Shown here piece by piece: positions 7,603 to 16,120 of a DNA stretch of 37,628 nucleotides. The notes beneath the pieces were generated by a model. It was not told the origin of the DNA and did no database searches. It saw nothing but the letters and a program-made list of their open reading frames with translations. Origin of the DNA: Planctomycetota bacterium (GTDB lineage Bacteria; Planctomycetota; MHYJ01; WSZJ01); NCBI GenBank assembly GCA_021413805.1, contig JAIOPR010000232.1:1-37628 (forward strand), in the 5' to 3' direction. Both the position numbers and the translations under genes were made by a program. How positions within the stretch are numbered: the first letter of the stretch is position 1; each line of letters begins with the position of its first letter.

Positions 7603-10087
7603 CTTCCGCGTTGTGACGCGCTGCGTCATTCTTGCCCTGCTCGCGGCGATTCCCGCCCGGGCCGATGACCTCGCCGCCCGGCTTGAAAAGGAATTCGCGA
7701 AGCTGACCGCCGACGATCCCGCGGCGCGGGACGCTGCCGTGGAGGCGATCGCGAAGGAGGGCGCCGCGGCCGAGGCGCCCGTGAAGGCAAGGCTCGAGGT
7801 CGAAAAGGACCCCGAAGCCCGGGCTCGCCTGGAGCGCGCCCTCCAGAAAATCGGCATCGGCGTCCTCGCCGCGCGCCGCTGGACCGCCGCGTGGTCGGTC
7901 GCCCCCCTCGAGGTCGCCGCTTCGTACACGGCCCTTTCCCCCGACGGGCGCTTCGCCGCCACCGCCGGCACGGACGAGCGCCTGGTCGTCCGGGACGCCG
8001 CCACGGGAAAAGCGCTCAGGGAATTCACGGACATCGATGTCCGGAGCGGGTGCACGCTCGCCTTCACCGCCGACTCGAAACGCCTGTTGTGTGTCCCGGA
8101 AGCGCCGGACGCCGGTCTGCGCTCGTGGCGGATGGACGACGGCGTTGAAGAAGCGGAGGTCAAGGGCGAAAAGTTTCCGGGCAGCCTCGAGGCGTTTCGC
8201 GGCGCAGGGGTGACGGTGTTTCTGTCGTATTCGGAATGCGACGACACCGGGTCAGTCGCGTGGGTCGTGGAGCCTTCCGGGGTCCGGCACATCCGGGATG
8301 AGCCGGAGTGGGCGGCGATTTCCCCGGACGGCGCGCGAATCGTGATTTGCGCCCCGCGAAGAGGCCCGGGCAAAGATGGGCACTCGAAAGCCGTCACGGT
8401 CTACGAGGCCGCGACCGGAAACGTCCTCCGCACCGAGTCCCTTGAATTCACCGGCGAAGTCATGCGCCTCTGCGCCGTGGCCCCGGATGCCTCGGCGGCT
8501 GCGTCCCTGGTGGACGGTCACATCCACGTGGTCCCGCTGGCCGATGGAGCGATGGAACAGGTTTTCAGCGAGGGCGCGTTCGCGCTGACGTGGGCCGAGG
8601 GAGGACTCGTCACCGTCCACGCCCGCAATGTGGTGCGCTGGTGGAAGGACGGAAAGCAGGTTCGCGAAGTTTCGACCGATCCCGGCGAAATGGACGCCCT
8701 CGTTTCCGGAGGCGGCGTCATCGCTGTCGTCGTCCGGAACGCCCGGGCCATCTCGACGCGCGTGCTCTCGGCCACCACGGGCGAAACGCTGGATCGCTTC
8801 GAGACCGTCCTCGCCAATTCCACTCCGGGGGATCGCGAACTCATCGTGACGGCCGATCTGCACTCCATCGTCTATCGCGAAGGTCGCCGCTTCCTCGACC
8901 TGCCCCCGGACGGCGAACAACAGGCGCTGGGATATTCCTGCCGCTTCGGCAACGACCGCGTGATGTTCCGGCGCGGCGAGAACGTCGTCGTCCGAGGAAT
9001 TGCCGGGAAGAGCGCTGGTTGCGTCCTGGCGCCGCACGAAGCCCGGCTCGAGCGCCTCGAATGGTGTCGCGAAGGCATCGTCGTCCGGTCGGAACACGGC
9101 ACAGTCCTCCTCGACGGCGCCGACGGGCACACGATCTTCCCGCTCCACGGGTATGACTTCGAAGTCAGCGGGGGGCGCTGCATCGACCTGAAGGCGCTTG
9201 GTCTCGCCGGCCCGGAGTGCCGCGCCGTCTCCGCCGACGGGACCTGGATCGCCATGGTCTCCGGTAAGGAAATCGTCTACCGCCGCTGCGACGGCACCGG
9301 CGACACGAAACGCTTTCAGCCGGAAGACGCGTCGGATCCGTCGAAGGGCGAAGTCACGGGCTCACTCTCCCTCGCCGCCGACGGGTCGCTTCTCGCCGCC
9401 GAAGTCCCGAAAACCAAATGCGTGGACCTCTGGAACCCCGCGACCGGCGAGCGCATCGCCCGGCTCGGGCCCTTAAAGGGAACCCTCGGCCGCATCGCCA
9501 TCGCCCCGCGCGACCGTACCGTCATGATCGCGATCGACGGCTTCGAAGGCGGCGACCTGATGCTCTTCGAGCCCGACGGCACCCCCGCCGGCCACGCGGA
9601 ATGGCCGGTCTACGGAAGCGCGCCGGGACTGGTGGTGCAGGGGCAATGGGCGCTGGCCTCGCGGAATCCCGACGACGGCTCGCCGGAAATCCTGCTCGTG
9701 GACGTCAAGTCGCCCGAGAACTCGCAGGCGATCCGGATCCCCGACACGACGACGGTTTCGATCGTCGCGGTGCGCGAGTCGCCCGACGGCGACCGCCTGA
9801 TCCTCGAAAGCTCCGAAGGCGCAGGCGTCCTCGCCATCTCCTGCCACTCCGGATTTCTCCGCCGCCTCACCCCGCTCGACCTCCGGGACGGCGGCGTCTC
9901 CGGATTCCTGGAGGGCGGCCACCCCGTCGTCCTGTCGCCCGACGGACTCTCCGTCTTTTTCGCCGCCACGATGGAGGATGTGTCGCGCGAAGCGGCCATC
10001 AAGGGGCAGTCGATGGCGGTCTCACCGGACGGAAAGCGCATCGCGATTGCGAGAGGATCGCGAGTGACGGTCTACGACCTACGCTAG
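7589..10087 (+). CDS. Secreted HEAT-like/beta-propeller (WD40-like) protein, copy 2
   Basis: An 832-residue protein whose ATG lies 14 bases inside the preceding gene. The signal peptide ends near IPARA (about residue 25). Residues 28-88 are an HEAT-like helical segment nearly collinear with that of the upstream copy: DDPAARDAAVEAIAKEG matches DDPAVRDAATEAIVREG. Propeller blades follow, with turns such as LSPDGRFAATAGTDERLVV near the start and VSPDGKRIAIARGSRVTVYD at the C-terminus, which matches the end of copy 1. The two genes clearly arose by tandem duplication, then diverged in the middle blades. The stop TAG is embedded in the palindrome CTAG and shares three bases with the stop of the convergent lipoprotein gene. 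No enzyme motif was found. Confidence 0.85.
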   Translation: MNRADFRVVTRCVILALLAAIPARADDLAARLEKEFAKLTADDPAARDAAVEAIAKEGAAAEAPVKARLEVEKDPEARARLERALQKIGIGVLAARRWTAAWSVAPLEVAASYTALSPDGRFAATAGTDERLVVRDAATGKALREFTDIDVRSGCTLAFTADSKRLLCVPEAPDAGLRSWRMDDGVEEAEVKGEKFPGSLEAFRGAGVTVFLSYSECDDTGSVAWVVEPSGVRHIRDEPEWAAISPDGARIVICAPRRGPGKDGHSKAVTVYEAATGNVLRTESLEFTGEVMRLCAVAPDASAAASLVDGHIHVVPLADGAMEQVFSEGAFALTWAEGGLVTVHARNVVRWWKDGKQVREVSTDPGEMDALVSGGGVIAVVVRNARAISTRVLSATTGETLDRFETVLANSTPGDRELIVTADLHSIVYREGRRFLDLPPDGEQQALGYSCRFGNDRVMFRRGENVVVRGIAGKSAGCVLAPHEARLERLEWCREGIVVRSEHGTVLLDGADGHTIFPLHGYDFEVSGGRCIDLKALGLAGPECRAVSADGTWIAMVSGKEIVYRRCDGTGDTKRFQPEDASDPSKGEVTGSLSLAADGSLLAAEVPKTKCVDLWNPATGERIARLGPLKGTLGRIAIAPRDRTVMIAIDGFEGGDLMLFEPDGTPAGHAEWPVYGSAPGLVVQGQWALASRNPDDGSPEILLVDVKSPENSQAIRIPDTTTVSIVAVRESPDGDRLILESSEGAGVLAISCHSGFLRRLTPLDLRDGGVSGFLEGGHPVVLSPDGLSVFFAATMEDVSREAAIKGQSMAVSPDGKRIAIARGSRVTVYDLR

Positions 10088-10674
10088 CGCGGCTCGTTGT
10101 TCTCCATCTCCGCCCGCGAAATCTCCGCGTCGTACTGCTGCACCACCAGCACGTCCCCCGCCGGCACGTCCGGGGGAGGGAGGGGCGGAAGCGCCTGCAA
10201 GTCTTCGAGCGCCTTCATCATGTTGGCGGTCCAGAGCTTCTTGTTTTCCTCGGTGGCGCGCCCGTCGGTGACGACGTCCTTGGCGATCCGGATCTGCTGC
10301 TTGAGGTTTTCCTCCTGCTGGGCGCGGAGGCGGGATTTCACGACGTAGAGGCGGGCGAGGACGATGCGGCGGCGGACGCGGTCGTACTCGGCGTAGTCGG
10401 CGAACCCGTAGCGGCGGGCGAAGTCGTCGGCTTCCTTGACGACGCCGGCCGCCGGGGCGGATTCGGGACCCGTCGAGGGATTGGAGACGGAGTGGAATCC
10501 CAGTTGCCGGAATTCCACTTCACCAGCGATCCACTGGAAGATCTTTGCGCGGGACAGTATCGGGGTGTCGTTGGCCGAGGGCGAAGGGGCCGCCGGTGTC
10601 GCGGGCGGCGGCGCGGGTTTGCCGCAAGAGGCAAGCAGCGCCGCCAGTCCCGCCAGGAGGATCAGGTTTTTCAC
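10084..10674 (-). CDS. Lipoprotein of unknown function
   Basis: A 196-residue protein with a GTG start at 10674. The signal sequence ends in the lipobox LLASC, so Cys17 would carry the lipid. A proline/alanine-rich linker (about 18-35) leads to a mostly helical, charged domain with many Arg, Glu and Gln, for example YDRVRRRIVLARLYVVKSRL near residues 97-116. This suggests an antiparallel helical bundle. A Gly/Glu-rich ribosome signal, GGGGAG, touches the GTG directly, closer than usual, so the start is less certain. It follows ettA in the same direction after a 75-base gap that contains a short tandem repeat. No family was recognised. Confidence 0.7.
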   Translation of the reverse strand: MKNLILLAGLAALLASCGKPAPPPATPAAPSPSANDTPILSRAKIFQWIAGEVEFRQLGFHSVSNPSTGPESAPAAGVVKEADDFARRYGFADYAEYDRVRRRIVLARLYVVKSRLRAQQEENLKQQIRIAKDVVTDGRATEENKKLWTANMMKALEDLQALPPLPPPDVPAGDVLVVQQYDAEISRAEMENNEPR

Positions 10675-10700
10675 CTCCCCATCCTATCGAATTGCCCCGT

Positions 10701-10752
10701 GCCCCGGCCATTGGCCCCGGCCCTTCGCCCCGGCCGTTAGCCCCGGCCTTTA
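10701..10752. repeat. Four tandem copies of a 13-bp unit at the ettA stop
   Basis: Four direct copies of GCCCCGGCC-NTT-N stand head to tail (10701, 10714, 10727, 10740). The variable first base of NTT is A, C, G and T in turn. A partial unit precedes them (10694-10700). The last copy supplies the ettA stop codon (TTA on the plus strand at 10750-10752). Each unit core, GGCCCCGGCC-like, is partly self-complementary. Confidence 0.85.
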
Positions 10753-12423
10753 CTGCGCCAGCTTCCGGTACTTGATCCGGTGCGGATTCTCCGCCGCGTC
10801 GCCGATCTCCTCACGCCGCTTCGCCACATACGCCTGGTAGTTCCCCTCGAACCACCGGACCTTGCCGTCGCCTTCGAAGGCGAGGATGTGCGTCGCGATG
10901 CGGTCGAGGAACCACCGGTCGTGGGTGACGACGATCGCGCAGCCGACGAAGGAGAGAAGGCCTTCCTCGAGGGCGCGAAGCGTATCGACGTCGAGGTCGT
11001 TGGAGGGTTCGTCGAGGAGGATCAGGTTGCCGCCGGCCTTGAGCAGTTTGGCGATCTGCACGCGGTTGCGTTCGCCGCCGGAGAGTTCGCCGACCATTTT
11101 CTGCTGGTCGGTGCCCTTGAAATTGAATTTGCCGACGTAGGCGCGGCAATTCATCCATTTGCCGCCGGTCTTGAACTGGTCCTGGCCGTCGGAGATTTCC
11201 TGGTAGACGGTTTTATCCGCGGCGAGGGTCTCGCGGTTCTGGTCCACGTAGGCGAGCTTGACGGTGGGGCCGAGGGTCAGGGTGCCGCTGTCGGGCTTCT
11301 CCTGCCCCATGATCATGCGCATCAGGGTCGTCTTGCCCGCGCCGTTCGGCCCGATGACGCCGATGATGCCGCCGGGGGGGAGGGAGAGGTTGAGGTCGTC
11401 GATGAGCACGCGGTCGCCGTAGGCTTTCCGGACGTTCTTCGCCTCCAGCACGTGGTTGCCGAGCTTGGGCCCTGCCGGGATGCGCATTTCCAGGTCGTTC
11501 CCCTGGTCCTCGGCGTCCTGCGCGAGAAGCGTCTCGTACGCCGCGATGCGCGCTTTCGGCTTGGCCTGCCGCGCCCTGGGGGAGAGGCGGATCCATTCGA
11601 GTTCGCGCGCCAGCGTCCGCTGCCGCTGCTCTTCCGTTTTCTCCTCCAGTTCAAGCCGCTTCTTCTTCTGCTCCAGCCACGAGGTGTAGTTCCCCTGCCA
11701 CGGGATGCCTCTTCCGCGGTCGAGTTCCAGGATGTATCCGGCGACGTTGTCGAGGAAGTACCGGTCGTGGGTGACGGCGATGACGGTGCCCTTGAAATCC
11801 TTGAGGAAGCGTTCGAGCCACGCGACGGAGGCGGCGTCGAGGTGGTTGGTGGGTTCGTCGAGGAGGAGGAGGTCGGGGCTCTGGAGAAGCGTCCGGCAGA
11901 GGGCGACGCGGCGCTTTTCGCCGCCGGAGAGGACCGCGATCTTGGCGTCCATCGGCGGCAGCTCCAGCGCTTCGGCCGCGATTTCCAGCTGGCGGTCGAT
12001 TTCCCAGGCGTTGCAGGCGTCGATTTTGTCCTGGAGGTCCTGCATCTCGGTCATCGCCTTTTCCATCTCGGCGGGCTTGAGCTTCTTTTCCATCTTCGCG
12101 CCGACTTCCTCGAACTTGCGCAGGAGCTCGTGGGTTTCGTGGACGGCTTCGTCGAGGCAGCCCTTGACGTCCTTGTCCTTGGAGAGCTGCGGCTCCTGCG
12201 GCACGAAGCCGATCTTGCAGTTCGGCATGTGGTGGAGGGAGCCTTCGAAGTCCTTGTCCTGCCCGGCCATGATCCGGAGGAGGGTTGATTTGCCGGAGCC
12301 GTTGGAGCCGAGGACGCCGATTTTCGCCCCGTAGTAGAACGAGAGCGAAATGTCCTTGATGATGGTTTTCTTTTCGTAGGACTTCGAGAGGTGCTCGATC
12401 TGCATGATGAACGGCGGCGGCAT
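10750..12423 (-). CDS. ettA: Energy-dependent translational throttle protein EttA (ABC-F ATPase)
   Basis: A 557-residue protein; the E. coli protein has 555. It has two ABC ATPase domains: Walker A GSNGSGKS (39-46), signature LSGGE (165-169) and Walker B LLLLDE (185-190) in the first; GPNGAGKTT (358-366), LSGGE (447-451) and LILLDE (467-472) in the second. There is no membrane domain, as expected for ABC-F. The linker (about 245-320, from [15 protein letters not shown]) is the P-site tRNA interaction motif region. The C-terminus RIKYRKLAQ matches EttA. Known EttA binds the ribosomal E site and gates the first peptide bond according to the ADP/ATP ratio. The start at 12423 is chosen because GGAG stands 7 bases before it; the frame is open for 22 more codons. 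A TAAACT -10-like box lies at 12461-12456. Confidence 0.95.
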   Translation of the reverse strand: MPPPFIMQIEHLSKSYEKKTIIKDISLSFYYGAKIGVLGSNGSGKSTLLRIMAGQDKDFEGSLHHMPNCKIGFVPQEPQLSKDKDVKGCLDEAVHETHELLRKFEEVGAKMEKKLKPAEMEKAMTEMQDLQDKIDACNAWEIDRQLEIAAEALELPPMDAKIAVLSGGEKRRVALCRTLLQSPDLLLLDEPTNHLDAASVAWLERFLKDFKGTVIAVTHDRYFLDNVAGYILELDRGRGIPWQGNYTSWLEQKKKRLELEEKTEEQRQRTLARELEWIRLSPRARQAKPKARIAAYETLLAQDAEDQGNDLEMRIPAGPKLGNHVLEAKNVRKAYGDRVLIDDLNLSLPPGGIIGVIGPNGAGKTTLMRMIMGQEKPDSGTLTLGPTVKLAYVDQNRETLAADKTVYQEISDGQDQFKTGGKWMNCRAYVGKFNFKGTDQQKMVGELSGGERNRVQIAKLLKAGGNLILLDEPSNDLDVDTLRALEEGLLSFVGCAIVVTHDRWFLDRIATHILAFEGDGKVRWFEGNYQAYVAKRREEIGDAAENPHRIKYRKLAQ

Positions 12424-12509
12424 GGAAACTCCGGTGGCGTTAAGGGGGGGCGGAGAGTTTAGTGCGAATCCGGGGAAGCGGAAGGACAAAGGGGGTAGCC
12501 GGAGTTCAA

Positions 12510-12660
12510 AGGGACTGCCGCAGAGGGCATGGAGAAAAGGGGGAGGGCACGGAGGACGGCATTTGGGGCATTTTTAGGGCGAAGCGGCGCGGGTCTCGTC
12601 AGCGCTATTTCGCCTTCCTTCTCGCCGTTTTCCGTGCGCTCAGTGCGTTCCGTGTGAAAG
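12510..12660. repeat. Intergenic imperfect inverted repeat between ettA and ppa
   Basis: The 321-base gap between the divergent ettA and ppa genes carries purine-rich words (CAGAGGGCATGGAGAAAAGG, GAGGGCACGGAGGACGGC at about 12520-12561) on one side. Related pyrimidine-rich words (CGCCTTCC...TTTTCCGTGCGCTCAGTGCG) lie on the other side, as a loose inverted pair. Bases 12641-12657 are repeated exactly, in reverse orientation, at 18159-18175. No coding potential is seen in the gap. Confidence 0.6.
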
Positions 12661-12744
12661 CGTTTTTTGTTCCCCCCACGACTTCCTCATGACGTTCGGC
12701 CTCCGTGTCTCTATCCTCGCCCTACCTCTTCCAGAAAGCACACC

Positions 12745-13347
12745 ATGGCCCACCCCTGGCACGACGTCCCGATCGGCGAAGACGCGCCCGAGACTTTTAT
12801 CGCCGTTGTCGAGATACCGAAAGGCGACAAGGTCAAGTACGAGCTCCACAAGGAGACCGGGTTGCTGTACGTCGATCGCGTGCTGCACTCGTCGGTGGTC
12901 TACCCGGCGAACTACGGGTTCATCCCGCAAACGCTCGGCGACGACAACGATCCGCTCGACGTCCTCGTCCTCATGCAGGAGCCCGTCGCGCCCCTCTCGC
13001 TTCTCCGCGTCCGCCCCATCGGCATGATGACCATGATCGACCAGGGGCATAACGACGAAAAAATCATCTGCATCCACATGGACGATCCCGAGTACAGCTC
13101 CTACACCCATATCGGCGAACTCCGCGGCCACCGCCTGCTCGAACTCCGGCGCTTCTTTGAGGATTACAAGAAACTCGAGCACAAGATGGTCGATGTCCGC
13201 GAGTTCAGCGGGCCGCTCCAGGCGATGGAAACCATCCGGCAGTCGATGGCGCGCTACCAGGCGAAATACGGGAAAAAGAAACCGGCGGGGCCGAAGAGGG
13301 CCCGGAAATCCGCCCCGAAAGCACGCGGCCGGCGACGCGCGCGGTGA
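12745..13347 (+). CDS. ppa: Inorganic pyrophosphatase (family I)
   Basis: A 200-residue protein starting at [11 protein letters not shown]. It hydrolyses pyrophosphate to phosphate in the cytoplasm, pulling biosynthetic reactions forward. The metal- and substrate-binding residues of the E. coli enzyme are all present: E23, K31 and E33 in the [11 protein letters not shown] strand, R45, Y57, the DDNDPLD motif (D67, D69, D72), then D99, D104 and K106, and Y141-K142. Unlike the 175-residue E. coli enzyme it has an extra C-terminal tail of about 25 residues rich in Lys and Arg ([19 protein letters not shown]), probably disordered. The frame extends upstream to 12667, but the protein family begins at 12745. 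The ribosome site is weak. Its stop overlaps the GTG start of the next gene (GTGA). Confidence 0.96.
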   Translation: MAHPWHDVPIGEDAPETFIAVVEIPKGDKVKYELHKETGLLYVDRVLHSSVVYPANYGFIPQTLGDDNDPLDVLVLMQEPVAPLSLLRVRPIGMMTMIDQGHNDEKIICIHMDDPEYSSYTHIGELRGHRLLELRRFFEDYKKLEHKMVDVREFSGPLQAMETIRQSMARYQAKYGKKKPAGPKRARKSAPKARGRRRAR

Positions 13348-14699
13348 AGCGAAACCTCCTGGCGATCGGGCTCGTTTTCGCCGCGCTTTCGCTCGCGGGG
13401 TGCACTTCGGGATTGCAGCCGCGCAGTTCGCCGGCCAACCCGTTCGGCTGGCCCGCGAAACTCGCGACCGACGCGGGCTTCGGGCTCGAGTCCACCGAAG
13501 CGCCGGTGCTCCGCGACGCCGGGCGGATCCTGTACGGACTGGGGGACTTCCTCGAAGGGCCGGCGCTCGCGTTCGAAGGGCTCGTCCTGTTTCGCCGCGA
13601 ACGCTTTCGTTCTGCGGGCCTCAAGTTCGCGTCGGGCGCCGGTGAACTGGTGACCGGGGTCGTGAGCGCGCCGTTCCTCATCGTGCCCGGGCGCAACGTG
13701 GACCTCGCGAGGGACGCCGACCTGGTCAACGCCGGGCTCGAGCAGATCGAGCGGACGCCGCCGGAGGCCTGGCACGCTTCGCCAAACGACCATCGGACCG
13801 AGATTTTCCCGCGCGGAACCCGGGTCAAGGCTCACGGGACCGCGTTGCTGTGGACGATCCCGGGCGAAGGAGAAATTCTCCAGGCGGGGGAGGAGAGCCT
13901 CTTCTTCCACGCCGTTCAGGCGATCGTCCCGGGGACGGACTACGAGGCGCAGGAGCGTTCGTGGGGGATGATCGTCAAGGACCTCGAGGAATGGGATTCG
14001 TGGAACCCGAGGGTGCGGGCGGGAACGATCATCCACGAGTTCGTGCACCAGTACGTCCAGATCCGGTGCCAGTTCAAGGGTTGGTCGATCGCCTACTGGC
14101 CTGCGTACGGCGTCTCCTTCGTCGCGAATGGGTGGGAGGGCCACTGGGCGGAGCGGACGGGCCCGCGGGCGGCGGAAGCGGTGGATCTCGCGTTGCGCGG
14201 CTGGGCGCCGGGCGAGGCCGCGGCCCTCGGTTCGCGGCGTTGCGACACGCAGCTCGGGCAGATCTTCGTCACCATCGTTGCCTACCGGGAGAAGTTCAGC
14301 GCGGAACCGCTGGCGATCGAAGACCTGCTCCAGGCCGGCGTGCTCGCAAAACCCGGGGACCTGCTCTGCCCGGCCGACCTCGCGGGAACGGCCGGTTACG
14401 TCTACCTGTATCCCTTCCGGGGAACGGAGACGCCCCCGGACTCCATCCTCGTCTACGACGCGGCACCTCACCCCGACGGCTCGCGGCGGGTGCTCCGGTG
14501 CAACGGCGAGCGTGCCGTCCTCGCACCGCCGGAATTCGAAGCGGCGCTTCGGGAACAGCGCGAGGCCATGCTTCCGCTTCTCGCCCCGGCGATCGATGCG
14601 GCCCGCGCGGCGGCGAAGAGCGCGGCCGGCGGGGATAAGGAAGCGCTGGAAAAGAAACTGCGCGTGCTCGAGAAACTGCGGGACGACGCGGCCAAGTAA
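13344..14699 (+). CDS. Lipoprotein with HExxH metallopeptidase motif
   Basis: A 451-residue protein with a GTG start overlapping the ppa stop. The signal ends in LSLAGC, so Cys20 is the lipid site and the protein is extracytoplasmic. Residues 228-240 read [18 protein letters not shown] (231-235) is an HExxH zinc site in a hydrophobic helix, which suggests a zinc metallopeptidase. A third zinc ligand is not obvious; Glu and His residues in the next 60 residues (for example E264 and H266 in the WEGHWAE stretch) are candidates. The first 160 residues hold a segment [19 protein letters not shown] that could be a membrane-lying helix. The C-terminus is an Ala/Arg-rich helix. No named peptidase family was recognised, and the link to ppa is only positional. 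Confidence 0.75.
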   Translation: MKRNLLAIGLVFAALSLAGCTSGLQPRSSPANPFGWPAKLATDAGFGLESTEAPVLRDAGRILYGLGDFLEGPALAFEGLVLFRRERFRSAGLKFASGAGELVTGVVSAPFLIVPGRNVDLARDADLVNAGLEQIERTPPEAWHASPNDHRTEIFPRGTRVKAHGTALLWTIPGEGEILQAGEESLFFHAVQAIVPGTDYEAQERSWGMIVKDLEEWDSWNPRVRAGTIIHEFVHQYVQIRCQFKGWSIAYWPAYGVSFVANGWEGHWAERTGPRAAEAVDLALRGWAPGEAAALGSRRCDTQLGQIFVTIVAYREKFSAEPLAIEDLLQAGVLAKPGDLLCPADLAGTAGYVYLYPFRGTETPPDSILVYDAAPHPDGSRRVLRCNGERAVLAPPEFEAALREQREAMLPLLAPAIDAARAAAKSAAGGDKEALEKKLRVLEKLRDDAAK

Positions 14700-14738
14700 A
14701 CACCGGACTCTTTTGCGACGCGGTGCCGGTGCGCTACC

Positions 14739-15398
14739 ATGCCGCGCGTGATCGATTTCTTCTGCACCCAGTGTGGCAAGCGCATCGGCCTCGCCGAACG
14801 GCCGCCGGGCGGCCAGGCGCAGTGTCCCTTCTGTCAGGGCATCACCCTCGTCCCCGCCGCCGGCGCTCCCGCGGCGTGGCCTTCGGGGCAGGGCGGCCTG
14901 GAGGCCTACTGGATCGACAAGCAGCTCGTCGTCCCGCGCGGGGCGTTTCTTCCCCGGACGGCTTGCAGCATCTGCGCGGGGGGCGAAGGGGTTGAGTTGG
15001 TGTCGAAGAAGTTCCAGTACAGCCCGCCGCACGCGTCGTTGCTCGGGGTGATCGGGATGCTTCTCATGCGCAAGACCGAGGTCCTCGGCATCCCGCTCTG
15101 CCGCGCCTGCGCCCGGCGCTGGACGACGGCGACATGGGGATATCCGGCCCTGATCGTCGCCGGCGTCCTGTTCTTCCCGATCCTCGGCGGGATCATCGGC
15201 GCCACGCTCGGGAACGACGAGGCCATGGCCATCGGCGTCTTCGCCGGATTCGCCGTCTGGATCGCGGGCATGATCGTCGGGCGCTACGCCTGGATCGGCA
15301 AACGCACGCTGATCTGCAAGCACATCGACGAGGCCGGCGTCCACCTCGCCCTGCCCGACGCGAAACTGATCCAGGACGCCTGGACGAAAAACGCATGA
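14739..15398 (+). CDS. Zinc-ribbon membrane protein, paralog 1
   Basis: A 219-residue protein. It opens with FFCTQCGKRIGL and AQCPFCQG, two CxxC knuckles that form a zinc ribbon. Two more Cys pairs, CSIC (about 78-81) and CRACARRW (about 123-130), lie before the membrane part. Two or three hydrophobic helices follow (about 135-185, ALIVAGVLFFPILGGIIGA and AIGVFAGFAVWIAGMIVG). It is paralogous to the next gene along its whole length, including the PPGGQAQCPFC motif. The GTG at 14748 (VIDFFC) lines up with the ATG of the paralog (MISFFC), so the true start may be 14748. The stop overlaps the next start (ATGA). Function unknown. Confidence 0.75.
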   Translation: MPRVIDFFCTQCGKRIGLAERPPGGQAQCPFCQGITLVPAAGAPAAWPSGQGGLEAYWIDKQLVVPRGAFLPRTACSICAGGEGVELVSKKFQYSPPHASLLGVIGMLLMRKTEVLGIPLCRACARRWTTATWGYPALIVAGVLFFPILGGIIGATLGNDEAMAIGVFAGFAVWIAGMIVGRYAWIGKRTLICKHIDEAGVHLALPDAKLIQDAWTKNA

Positions 15399-16120
15399 TC
15401 TCGTTCTTCTGTAGCTCCTGCGGGAAGAAAATCGGGCTGCCTTTCAAGCCGCCCGGAGGCCAGGCCGAGTGCCCGTACTGCTTCGCCGTGACGCCGGTCG
15501 TGGAAGCGGGCCCCCGGGCGCTCGGCCCGATCGCGATCACCTGGATCGGCGACCAGCTCCGGTTTCCGCGCGGAAGCAACTTTCCGCGGTCCCCCTGCGG
15601 GATGTGCGGGAGCGCGGAGGTAGTGACGGAGAAGCGGAAGACGTTCGCGTGGGCGCCCTCCACGGTGTGGCTGGGGTGGTTTCTCTTCGGCCCGCTGGGA
15701 ATGTTCATCCTGTACATCGTGCAGCGACAGGTCCAGGAGATCCGTGTCCCGGTGTGCCGTCCCTGCGCCGATAAATGGCGGGCCAGTGAAATCGGCTACC
15801 CCCTTGTCTCGTTTGGCGGGTTCGCGCTCCTTGTTCTTCTCATCGCCGGGATCGCGTCCCGCAACGTGGGCGGCGCCGGCGTCGCGACCGTCATCCTCCT
15901 CGCCATCGTCAGTTGGATCACCGCCTGCGTCGTCCTGTGGCATCGGTGGGTTCTCAAAACCCGGATCGCTTCCGCCAAGGTGGACGAGGCGGGCCTGACC
16001 CTTCGCCACCCGCGGCCGGAGGTCATGCGCGAACTGATCGGCCAGGCGTATACCAGCCCGATGCCGCCGCCGGCCGGCCCCCGGCGCCCCCCCGGCTACC
16101 GGCCGCGCCTGTCGCGCTAA
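15395..16120 (+). CDS. Zinc-ribbon membrane protein, paralog 2
   Basis: A 241-residue paralog of the preceding gene, translationally coupled to it by a 4-base overlap. The N-terminal zinc ribbon is FFCSSCGKKIGL plus AECPYC. Further pairs are CGMC (about 66-69) and CRPC (about 122-125). There are hydrophobic helices at about 90-110 (VWLGWFLFGPLGMFILYIV), 140-155 and 165-190. The tail is proline/arginine-rich (PPPAGPRRPPGYRPRLSR). The shared order of ribbon, Cys pairs and helices shows a tandem duplication. The stop TAA overlaps by two bases the stop of the convergent gene. The pair may work as a heteromeric membrane sensor or scaffold, but nothing proves this. Confidence 0.75.
   Translation: MISFFCSSCGKKIGLPFKPPGGQAECPYCFAVTPVVEAGPRALGPIAITWIGDQLRFPRGSNFPRSPCGMCGSAEVVTEKRKTFAWAPSTVWLGWFLFGPLGMFILYIVQRQVQEIRVPVCRPCADKWRASEIGYPLVSFGGFALLVLLIAGIASRNVGGAGVATVILLAIVSWITACVVLWHRWVLKTRIASAKVDEAGLTLRHPRPEVMRELIGQAYTSPMPPPAGPRRPPGYRPRLSR

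Noticed and set aside
12424-12489. 22-codon N-terminal extension of EttA
   Set aside because: The family starts at or near the ATG at 12423, which has GGAG correctly placed; the extension has no such support.
13254-15344. Minus-strand open frame of 696 codons
   Set aside because: It overlaps ppa, the HExxH lipoprotein and a zinc-ribbon gene, all recognisable. It has no motif of its own.
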